A DNA stretch of 64,000 bases, from NCBI GenBank assembly GCA_949752795.1, contig OX457068.1, positions 61,073,582 to 61,137,581 of the forward strand. The letters are read 5' to 3'. A program made the translations under genes and the position numbers. Shown piece by piece: positions 47,912 to 57,864 of the stretch (its first letter is position 1; the number at the start of each line of letters is the position of its first letter). The DNA is from Hyperoodon ampullatus (lineage: Eukaryota > Chordata > Mammalia > Artiodactyla > Ziphiidae). The notes beneath the pieces are model-generated. The model saw only the letters and a list, made by a program, of their open reading frames with translations. It was not told the origin of the DNA and searched no databases.

Positions 47912-48485
47912 TGCATGGAAGCAACCTATGTGTCCATCAACAGATGAATGGATAAAGAAGATGTGGCACATATATACAATGGAATATTGCTCAGCCATAA
48001 GAAGAAACGAAATTGAGTTATTTGTAGTGAGGTGGATGGATCTAGAGTCTGTCATACAGAGTGAAGTAAGTCAGAAAGAGAAAAAAAAGACCGTGTGCTA
48101 ACACATATATATGGAATCTAAAAAAAAAAAAAAAAAGGTTCTGATGAACCTAGGGGCAGGACAGGGATAAAGACGCAGATGTAGAGAATGGACTTGAGGA
48201 CACAGGGAGGGGGAAGAGTAAGCTGGGACGAAGTGAGAGAGTGTCATGGACATATATACACTACCAAATGTAAAATAGATAACTAGTGGGAAGCAGCCAC
48301 ATAGCACAGGGAGATCAGCTCGGTGCTTTGTGACCACCTAGAGGGTTGGTATAGGGAGGATGGGAGGGAGACGCAAGAGGGAGGAGATATGGGGATATAA
48401 GTATACGTATAGCTGATTTCTTTGTTATACAGCAGAAACTAACAAAACGTTGTAAAGCAATTATACTCCAATAAAGATATTTTTA
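47912..48485 (+). mobile_element. 5'-truncated young-type L1 3' end
   Basis: It starts inside the ORF2 C-terminus ('tggaagcaacctatgtgtcc') and is open to 48101, but it departs from the expected end by an A-tract shift just before the ORF2 stop. The 3' untranslated region then runs to AATAAA at 48470-48475 and an A-rich end. It parallels 32976-33540 closely. Confidence 0.9.
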
Positions 48486-49084
48486 AAAAGTAATAGTAAT
48501 TATGGGACCAGCGCCACATGACAGCAGCAATAACAGCTTTCAGAATCCTTTGAGTGTAAAAGTCTTACTTGTTTTATGAGCCGACACACGGAGCTAGTCT
48601 TAAAAATAAAAAATAAGAATGGTGTCTTGCAGTTCAGATTTCATAAGAAAAAAATTTCATCTTTAATTAAGATTTATGGTCCTCAGTAGAGCCCAGCAAG
48701 AGGAGAGAAATGGCTCAAGAGTGTAAAAACTAACAGTTTAAGTGGGAAAATATGATTAAGGGCTTTAAATTCTTCCTGCCTCTTTTGCAGAGCTTCCAGT
48801 GGCCTCAGACAAAAGCAGGCACTTATTGTGTTTAAAATAGCATTATTCTTGGTGTAAAATGTTTATGAATTAAGATGAAATTTGTACAAATATCAACCTT
48901 ACTTGGAAGGCTTCTCTTACAAGAAACAATATTTAACTTGGTGAAAAAATATTCCTTAAGAGAAAAAACATGCATATAAGTTTACATACAAGGGAACATG
49001 CATATAAATTGATATCTTGCCTGGTGTTGGTTTAGCACCGTTCAGTTGTCATCATAGCATATGCTTGATCTCGCTGCATCTTCT
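48486..49084. other. Unique sequence, nothing recognised
   Basis: No supported frame or named repeat. Confidence 0.45.
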
Positions 49085-49245
49085 TGAGAACCTTGAGAGG
49101 CAGTCACGGCAGATATTAGGATCTCTACTTTGAAAATGAAATTCTTTTTCAAGAGGTTAGGTCACTTGTTCAAAGACTGGAAATGGACATAAATAAAAGT
49201 TTGATTCCAAATCCAGTGTTCACTCCACTATACCATAGAGCTGTT
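49085..49245 (-). repeat. MIR SINE (antisense)
   Basis: 'caagaggttaggtcacttgt' and 'gattccaaatccagtgttca' with 'ccactataccat' at the end match antisense MIR. Confidence 0.75.
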
Positions 49246-50179
49246 CCTATAAGAGTTTATCTGTGCATGTTATTTATATGTCATGTACAAATTTTTTTAA
49301 GTTTCATGAGAACATTTTTGTAAAGCATAAAGAATACACCCTAATATTTTGTATTTCAAAACTTTAAATATTCAAACTGAGCAATAAATATACCTTGTGC
49401 ATTGATATTAAAATGTGGTTATGGAATAACATACAATTAATTTGATACAGAAAATGTAGTTCATCAAGTTTCAGCCTATGTCCTTCCTCGACACATTGTT
49501 TGAGAATCAGAGAAAATCATTCTAAAAATACCTATAGCTATTATTGCCCCGCCATCACAAAGACAATTAATTATCCAATTCAATGTTTGTTATTTTATCA
49601 ACAAATCATTCTCTCTTCTTTCTCTGCAAACAAAATGAAGCATTTTCAAGAAAAGACTGTGTCATCATCTGCTATTACTCTAGCTAAAGTTGGGAATGCT
49701 GTCAGTATTTGGTTTGTTGATTAAGTAAGATTTTTAAATTACTTCCTTAATGCTTCAAGGCATGCCCTCTTGATCTCGTATTTTGATATTAATATAAAGC
49801 CCTTCCTTTCTTGATCACACAGCTCTAATTATCCATCACTCAACGCAACTTCTCAAATTCAAGTTCCAGTCTGGTTCTAGCTCTACTACACACATGACCA
49901 GCCTATTCTTTCCACTGAGAAGAAGTAATGTCTGTGGATATCCACATCCAGCACTAACTTTAATAACCTTCATTCTGCTCCAAAGACTCACAGATCTGGT
50001 AGTCACTCTTCCAACAACCTCAACTTTCCAGAAAGAGAAGGAAACCTAAAAAGTAGATGAAAAAGGTTCCCAAAGAGCATTCAATTTACTCATTATTCAT
50101 AAAAGTAGTCCTTATGCTCTCCCCACTCTCTCTCGATGAATCACTTCCGTGACTTTAGAAAATATTGTTATGAAGATGA
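49246..50179. other. Unique sequence, nothing recognised
   Basis: AT-rich. Parts near 49830-50100 may be very old L2, but the match is too weak to call. Confidence 0.4.
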
Positions 50180-50480
50180 TTCCTAAATCAATGACTCTAG
50201 CCTCAAAACTGCTCCAAAACACCAGCCCTAAAGAGACATCTGCTTGAGAGACATTGTCATCTGTATATCTGAGCAGCAATGCAAGCTCATTATATCTAAA
50301 ATTAAATTGATGATTGTGTCCCTAAGCTCTGCTTCCTTATGTCCTCTAACAGTGTTTGCTTTACTCGTTCCAATTCCTTCATCTGGAATAACTACATTTC
50401 TATCAATATCCCTTCCATTTTTCAATGATAGCTTGAATCCCATCTCCTCAATGCAGACTCATAATCCCTCCTTCTAAAAA
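50180..50480 (+). repeat. Possible L2 relic
   Basis: Block order 'gattcctaaatcaatgactc', 'aacaccagccctaaagagac', 'ttgatgattgtgtccctaag' and 'tgaatcccatctcctc' is reminiscent of the L2 coding end. Low similarity. Confidence 0.4.
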
Positions 50481-50950
50481 CAATCTCTTTCTCTTTTAAA
50501 CTTGTAGAACCTATATTGTAATTCTAATAGTAACCCAAGTATCAGAAACTAGTGATCTGTGTGCTATCAAGAGAAATGCCTTTTCTGAAATAAATTTGCT
50601 TCAGTTTCCTAAATAAAAAAGAAGTTTAAGGGGAGTTGTCTCTAAAGTGAGTTGTACCAAGTGATCAGTGAGAGACAGAAAGAAAACAGAATTTTTATTG
50701 AAATTCATGTTAAAATTAGGAAATTAATTTTATCAATATTTAATATACAAATTTCCTGCATTGAATCTTGTGTGAAAAGGTCTCATGTCCCATGCAACAT
50801 ACAGAAATCCTCAGCAAAAAGCAGAAATTTCTCAAAGCCAAAGGGTGGACAATGGGAGACTTATTCTTCCATTTGCTTTCCAAGTAAGGTAATGTGTTAC
50901 ATTTTATTTGTGCCTAATTAAGTGGATTTGTGGGCGATGTTGTCCCCACA

Positions 50951-50978
50951 TTAATGTAGTTAATATTAACTACATTAA
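50951..50978. repeat. 28-bp perfect palindrome
   Basis: Each strand reads identically across 28 bases with no spacer. The centre is GTTAATATTAAC, and the outer arms are TTAATGTA and TACATTAA. Partly matching bases continue outside (TGTTGT to the left, ACAACA to the right). Confidence 0.97.
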
Positions 50979-51311
50979 CACCACAACAAAGCAATAGCTT
51001 AAAATATTTCTTTCAAAGTTATTTGGAAAAAATGAAGGTAATAGCAGTAATAATATAAACATGAATGAATAATAAGAAAATGGCAGAGCTGAAGTACCTA
51101 TGTGTAGTATAGATAAATAGATATAGAGATAATATAGCTCTTCATCAGGAATGTTATGAGACAAAACACTAGATTATATAATTAGATATTCTTATTCTGC
51201 TATACATAGAGCCTTGCGATATAGCTATTAATGGTTATGATGTCATGATATTTGGGGATACATTATAATATTGTATATTTTATCTTGTATTATTTGAAAA
51301 TTATATTTTGG

Positions 51312-51593
51312 GGACTTCCCTGGTAGACCAGTGGTTAAGAATCTACCTTCCAGTGCAGGGGACGCAGGTTCTATCCCTGGTCGCGCAATGAAGATCCCAC
51401 ACGTGATGGGGCAACTAAGCCCATACACCGCAACTAGAGAGCCTGCACTCTCTAGAGCCCACACGCCACAACCAGAGAGAAGCCCACGCACTCCAACGAA
51501 AGATCCCGCGTGCTGTAACGAAGATCCCATGTGCTGCAACTAAGACCTGACCCAGCCAAATAACTAAATAAATTTTTTTTTTTTAAAGAAAAA
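51312..51593 (+). mobile_element. CHR-1-like tRNA-derived SINE
   Basis: It starts 'ggacttccctggtagaccag', has a 'ggttctatccctggtcgcgc' B-box region and repeated 'gcaactaa'/'gatcccacac' units, and ends with an A/T-rich tail. A perfect 16-bp duplication, GAAAATTATATTTTGG, lies at 51296-51311 and 51594-51609. Confidence 0.95.
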
Positions 51594-51738
51594 GAAAATT
51601 ATATTTTGGTTATATTTTTAATGTTCATAATCTATCGGTACTATGATGTCTTTTATAATTTATAAATAAATATATATTTATGTTTACAGGTGCTTTTTGT
51701 TTTGTTTCTTTTTACCAATAGAGATGTATAATGACACA

Positions 51739-51825
51739 CTGGGCTGGCCAAAAAGTTCGTTCGGGTTTTTCCATAACCCGAAAATGTTTTACACAAAAAC
51801 CCGAATGAACTTTAGGCCAACCCAA
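51739..51825. mobile_element. Mariner-type MITE (87 bp), hairpin
   Basis: It begins CTGGGCTGGCCAAAAAGTTC and ends in TAGGCCAACCCAA, near-perfect inverted termini of the same family as the element at 12358. The flanking TA survives on the right (51826-51827) and reads CA on the left. The arms 'cgttcgggtttt' and 'aaaacccgaatg' pair across a short centre. No transposase frame. Confidence 0.9.
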
Positions 51826-52414
51826 TAATTTAGAGACCACTGCCCTGGAGACCTAATTCTTTCACCAAGGGCCTCTGGATAGCTCATTGGTGGAGAGGTG
51901 CTGGTCGTGATGGTACTGCAAAATCCCTGGTACCCCTCAGAGATATAGGCTGATTGGGCAACCTAACACTGCTGGCTCCAATCTAGTGCTTCCATCTACA
52001 CCACTGCTGCCACTTGTACAGATCTCAGCTGTGTAAACATCCTATAGAAAATCTGGCAGGTCTACAACATGTTCAGCTGATATCCATATTTTCTCCAGAG
52101 TAACAAGGTCAGAAAGCATCAGGAAAGCCTAGAGCTAGAGCTTATCTCCAATAATTAGTCCTGCTCTTCATTTTGTCAAAAATCCAGTATCTTGCCACCA
52201 TCAACACTTCCTTAGCTCTGATAAATTTTCTCTCTTGAGACTTGTATATCGTCACTTTCCTCTAGCTATTATCAGGGCCACCTTAGACTACCAGACATTT
52301 TTTAATTACTATAAATTTGAAAGGAAGTGGTAGTACTTCTAATTCCTTTCTGCCAAGGGTCTTAGATGCCTCCTTATAGTTTCATGGATTCAAAAATGTG
52401 TAGGAGATCCCACA
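51826..52414. other. Unique sequence, nothing recognised
   Basis: No exon-like frame or clear repeat. Confidence 0.45.
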
Positions 52415-52650
52415 GGATCAGGGGCCAGATGGTCTGATTCACCTCACAATTCCACCACTGACCTGCTGTTGACCTTGGGCAATCTACAAAGTATTTCTGG
52501 CCTCAAATTCTTCCTTGCTAAAATGAAGAGGAAACTGAGGCACTGAAAATTCAATGAGCTAATTCTTAAAAATTTTTTGAATAGAATTATCTTTCACATT
52601 ACAGCACCTAATAAATGTTAGCATTAAGAATTATCGTTATTATCAATTTT
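52415..52650 (+). repeat. MIR SINE
   Basis: 'ggccagatggtctgattcac', 'gacctgctgttgaccttggg', 'aaaatgaagaggaaactgag' and 'cagcacctaataaatgttag' give head, core and tail blocks in order, although partly rearranged. Confidence 0.7.
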
Positions 52651-53917
52651 CTATTTTCACCATGTGTTGTTCTCCATATTTACTTGCTTAAGGGATAAAT
52701 TAAGAAATAGTTGGATGAATGAACAATGAATAATGGATAATGTGTTTTGCCTACTATATCATAATTGTTTTAGAAGTGTGAATTTCTTTCCTTAAATATA
52801 GTATAAGTTCCTCAATATTGAGATGGTTCCTAATTCATGCGTGTTCTCTACAGGGCCTCATCATGTTACAAATTTTTTTCTTTTTTCTTTTTTTTTTGCT
52901 TCTCAATAAATATTAAATAAACATACAACAAAAAAGAGAATCCTTCAAGCAGCCAATGAATAATTTTTTTTGGTTGGCCTCGGATTTCCATGACTTTAAC
53001 CAAGAAAAATGACAACTATGACAGGAGTCTGAAAATGACATGTTCCCTTCTCTCCTATGCAATTTTTAGATGTTTGTGTTATCTGTCTTTCCCACTGGAG
53101 TTGCCTGTATTCCTCCAATATGTTTTTACACCTCAGGGAACTCCCAGGAATGACTTCAGAGGAGACCTTCTAGACCTGCACAGACCCACCATTAACATTT
53201 CCATCTGGCGAAACTCCTGCTGCATGGCCTCAATCTAAAAAGACAATAATCAGGAAACCTTCAGCCTTGAGCAGAGCCCTAGAGATACTCTGGTACCAAG
53301 CTGAGAGTAACTGAAAAGGTGAAGACATTGCAAAGTTTAGGAATGTTAAACACGACAGAAAAAAATAGTAAGAGAGGATGTGACCAAGATATTCAACATC
53401 ATGATATGTTGCCTGAAAATTGATTGTTTCTTTTCTTGAAAATATACTCATTCCATGAGATATGAAAGCACAGAGTGAAGTTAAGGCATGTATATTTAGA
53501 ATGCACAGAGGAGAAATATGAAGTTCATAAATAGCTTCTGGAAAGCACAGCTGATGCCTGACGAATGCATTAAAATAGATGCCTGTATAGAATGCTTAAG
53601 CAGGTATTATACTATTAATAATGTATGCCACTAAGTAAAGATACTCAAGTATCCTAAGGTATACAATCTTGGAGACATCGATAAGGGATTTTTGGTCTCC
53701 ATGTGTTCAAAGCCTCACATCTGTCTAGGTACATGTGCTGCTAACAGAACCACATTCTTTAAATATTTGAACTGGAGAGAAAGGTACCAAATGTCCATGC
53801 TGCCTGATTAGCCAAAGCTAGGAAAATGAACCAGTCATGTGGTTGCCCCACATGTTTGGTTTTTTTTCTTGGAGCAGTTTGGCAACTAAAACTTCAGAAG
53901 TAATCAGTTACTGTGTC
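52651..53917. other. Unique sequence, nothing recognised
   Basis: The open frames 52990-53238 and 53230-53451 show no protein character. No named repeat. Confidence 0.45.
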
Positions 53918-54310
53918 AGTCAGAATAGATTAGTAGTGCTATAGTAACAAACACCCCAAAAATCTCACTATCTGAGAGCAACAAAATTCCCTTTCTTGTT
54001 CATATTATTGATACATGTCCATCTTGGGTGGGCTGAGATCTCTACTCCACTACATGCTCAACTTCAGGCCCCAGGCTGACAGAGCAGCCACTACCTGGAA
54101 GTTGATAACCACTGTAGCATTAGGAAAGTGTGCTCTGGGAAGTCTCATCAATACTTAAATGTTCCGGCCTGGAAGCGGCATACAACAATTCCTCTCACAA
54201 CTCATTGGCCAGAATTAGAATTGGTCCAAATGTTAGAGACCCAGTAAGTTTAATTTTCCCGTGTGCCTCAAAGGCAGAGAGACAGAAATAGTGTGAACAG
54301 CATTAAGAAA
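53918..54310 (-). mobile_element. Ancient LTR-like repeat, family uncertain
   Basis: 'gtcagtcagaatagattagt' at the left, 'ctcactatctgagagcaaca', 'atgttccggcctggaag' and 'cacaactcattggccagaa' are shared by a common mammalian repeat in this orientation. Its left end is the complement of the type of end seen near 9000-9040. Confidence 0.55.
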
Positions 54311-54714
54311 TTCCTCAGCCAGCAAAGATGAACTAATATCCTATTGTGAACTTGAACATAGCACCAAGGGCGGGGGATGGGGGAGTATACAACCTAAACT
54401 TTGCCCTGCAACCTTTTCGGAGAAACAGATTTCCAGAAAGACAACAAAAGTTAACTAGTAGTGAAGACCATTTACATTCACAGGGACTATGAAATCCTAA
54501 GTTCTAGAACACCAGAATAGCACATAATTTCCTCTTTAAAATGCTATGAACTATAACTGAATATTTCAAATTACACCCTTCAGATCATTAATGCTTCCAC
54601 ATTCCACTCTTAAATTTATTCAAATTACTCCTTTTAAAAAATCATTGTTATTGGATTTTTTTCTATTCACTTCTAATAAGTAAAATTAAATACTTTCCAT
54701 GTAGAGAACATTTT

Positions 54715-54766
54715 ACACGTGCACGTGCACATACACATGCACATGCACATACACACACACACACCC
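54715..54766. repeat. CA / ACGTGC microsatellite
   Basis: An alternating purine-pyrimidine tract beginning 'acacgtgcacgtgcacatac' and ending in pure CA. Confidence 0.95.
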
Positions 54767-55169
54767 TTCAGATTCCCTTGCAATCAACCTATTTTTCATT
54801 CAAAATTCACTTCTTTAAGTCTAAGAGAGATGAGGTGGTGATCTGCAGACACTCTTTTCCTAGGAACATTGGTCGATTCTTACAACAGGAAAAAAGCAGA
54901 AATATTCAGGCTAGGCTTTACCTACTCAGAAGACCACTACTGGGGACTGGTAACCAGTATATTTTGTGGTCTCATAGGACTAAGAGACTATATTAGAGAT
55001 TTGAGAAAATTCATATGTGTCTGATTTCTCCATCAAGAGATTTGTCAAATTCTGAGAATGCACAGGGTAGAAAGTTAAAAGATAATCAGAAGGCTCTGAA
55101 AAGCAGGGCAGAACTGTTGGTAGTATGGCAGTCCTATGGACAGAAAGATTAGCGTTCAAGAGCCACCAC

Positions 55170-57110
55170 GTGACTGAAAGTTCTCTAGGGATACACCACA
55201 CTGAGCCTTCCAAAGTTGCAGCCCAGGGTCAATTGAACTCAGTCCCTGATTCGAATAAAGATAATCAGCCACCACTGAATGAGCCTAGCAGAGGAAAGGG
55301 TGAATCCTCTCAGAAGAAGATATCTTCTTTCACTAACAAGCTTCATATACAACATCAGGCATTCAATCAAAAATTACTAGGCATGCTAAAAAGGAATGTG
55401 AAAATTGAGAACAATGAGAAAAACATAATAATAATCTGACAGTGATCTAGATTATGCTTCTGGAAAGAATAAAAACTTTGATGTTAAAATGATATCATTT
55501 AAATGATAAAATGATAAATGTGTTTTTAAGATAGAGATATAAATAAAATGGGTTACAAGTAGAAAATATCACAGAACTTGTAAAAAAACAAAGAATCAAT
55601 AGAAATTCCAGAATTTAAAATACTTGAAAATAAGAACCCGTGGGATAAGTTAAAACACCCATAATACACAGAACACTAGATTAGATAGATTATAGGTAGA
55701 TGATCTATAGATACAGATACCTTCCAATCTAAAACACAGAAAAAAAATGGAATATACAGAAAAGTGCAAAGATGCATATGAACACAAAAACAAATATAAT
55801 TGGAGACACAGAAAAGAAGGAGTAAGAGAATGGGAAAAAAATATTTGAAGGAATCATCAACTGAACTTCTATAGACTAGTGGCAAACAAATAAAAAAAGT
55901 TAAATATACCATTTAAAATTTATAATAGTATCAAAAACATCAAATACCTAATAATAAATCTAATAAAGCCTATGTAAGAGATGAATACTGAAAACTGTAT
56001 TATTGAGAGAAATAAAAGAAAAACTAAATAAATTGAAGAATATACCATGACCATGGATTGGAAAACTCAATATCGTGGAGACTAATTCTCCCCAATTAAT
56101 AGAGATTCAAGTCAATCCAAATATAAATCACAACATGTGTGTGTATGAGTATAAATTGACAAGCTTGTTCTAATTTTATATGGTCATGCAAAAGGCTAAG
56201 AACAGCTCAGGTAATTGTGAAGAAGTGTAAATTCTCTTCCTGGATATCAGCTGAAAGTTTTATATTTCCAGATGGCAAAACTTATTATAATGTTTTAATA
56301 CTTGAGAGAGTGTACTTTTGGCAAAAGTGTAGCAAAACAAACATAAAGGAGTAGAACAGAATGGAAAATCCAGAAACTGACCCATGCTTATAAAGTCATC
56401 TAATTTATGATAAAAATAACATATAGTACCTTGGGAAAGAGATGGGCTTTTCAATAAATGGTGCTTATGGAAAAAAAATCATAAATAAAAAAATCAGTTC
56501 CACATGGACTATATATCTAAATATGAACAGAAAACCAATAATTGTTTTAGAGGAAATCATAGGGGAATCTCTTTAAGATGAAGTAGGCAAAGACTGCTTA
56601 AATCCAATACAAAAAGTGTTTAAAAAAAAAGTGCTGAGGGGGGAGAGATATATTGGGAGTTTGAGATTGACATTGTACATACTGATATATTTAAGATTAA
56701 ATGCCTTTCCATGAAAAAAATAGTGCTGATAAATTGGGCTTTATTAAATTTAAGAACTTCTGTTTACAAAAAGAAGCCAATAAGAGTTAAAAGGAAAACT
56801 GCAATGAGTAAGACGGTATTTACAATACATGAATCCAAAAAAGACTCATGCCCAGCATATATAAAGAACTCCAACAGGAAAGCCAACAGAAAAATGAGCA
56901 AAAGATTTGAAGAGGAACTTCTTGAAATCCAAAAGACAAATTAACATATGAAAAGGTTCTCATGTTCATTAGTTATCAGGACAATGCAAATTAAAACCAA
57001 AATAATATACAATAGCACAGAATGGCTAAAATGAATGATGATGATGACTGGAACTTTCATACCCCAGTGATGGGAATGTGAATTATTAACAACCACTCTA
57101 CCTGCTAGAG
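55170..57110 (+). mobile_element. Ancient L1 / HAL1-like composite
   Basis: 55340-55620 ('aggcattcaatcaaaaatta', 'ctaggcatgc', 'gagaacaatgagaaaaacat') resembles the ORF1 region of old L1 or HAL1. 55900-57110 follows the old L1 ORF2 C-terminal region ('ccatgaccatggattggaaa', 'aaactgacccatgcttataa', 'caggacaatgcaaattaaaa'). All frames are broken. A 55-bp piece at 56639-56695 looks foreign to this order. Confidence 0.65.
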
Positions 57111-57628
57111 CTATACATGTACATCCAGTTCAGAAAAAGAACACTCCTTGTTAAATAAGTAAATTCACATTTTTAAAATGATTCATTTTAACACAAGACA
57201 TTATCACAACAACTTTGCTGCTTTAGCACATGATCACCTAAAAAAATCCATATTTGTAGATGTATGAATCAGGTTCTCCCCTGTCAGTTGAGCAAAAAAG
57301 CAACATTCTTAGTATTCATGTCTTTATCTCCCATACCACACACATCCCTGGTCAAGATATCAGCCACAATTATAATGTGTGCTATTGACAGAAAAGATTT
57401 TCTTAACAGACTTCTCTGTCCCAGGAACATATGTCTGCAGTGGAAACATTTTTGCTTTTCAACATTGGACATAGTATACATTTCATCTGGAGTCTATGTG
57501 TCCCATCAATGTTTATGTCACAAACAGCTAAAACTGTCTACTTTATGATACCCCCACAAATATCCATACTAACACTAATCTTCCAACAAAATTATTATAC
57601 TTTATAGAGTATCATGGTAGTTGTTTTG
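57111..57628. other. Unique sequence, nothing recognised
   Basis: No supported frame. 57264-57548 is open but overlaps an antisense frame and has no domain. Confidence 0.45.
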
Positions 57629-57643
57629 GTAAGTTTATCTTTT

Positions 57644-57844
57644 TCTTTTTTTTTTTTTTGTGGTACGCGGGCCCCTTACTGTTGTGGCCCCTCCCGCTGC
57701 GGAGCACAGACGCGCAGGCTCAGCGGCCATGGCTCACGGGCCCAGCCGCTCTGCGGCATGCGGGATCTTCCCGGACCGGGACACGAACCCGTGTCCCCTG
57801 CATCGGCAAGCAGACTCTCAACCACTGTGCCACCAGGGAAGCCC
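57644..57844 (-). mobile_element. CHR-2-type cetacean SINE (antisense), short form
   Basis: T tract at 57645-57659, then 'gtggtacgcgggccccttac' and the head 'gtgccaccagggaagccc'. The 15-bp duplication GTAAGTTTATCTTTT or a near match lies at 57629-57643 and 57849-57863. Relative to the other CHR-2 copies it lacks about 8 bp where they read 'cacaggctccg-gacgcgc' (here 'cacagacgcgc'). Confidence 0.93.
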
Positions 57845-57864
57845 TTTTGTAAGTTTATCTTTTA

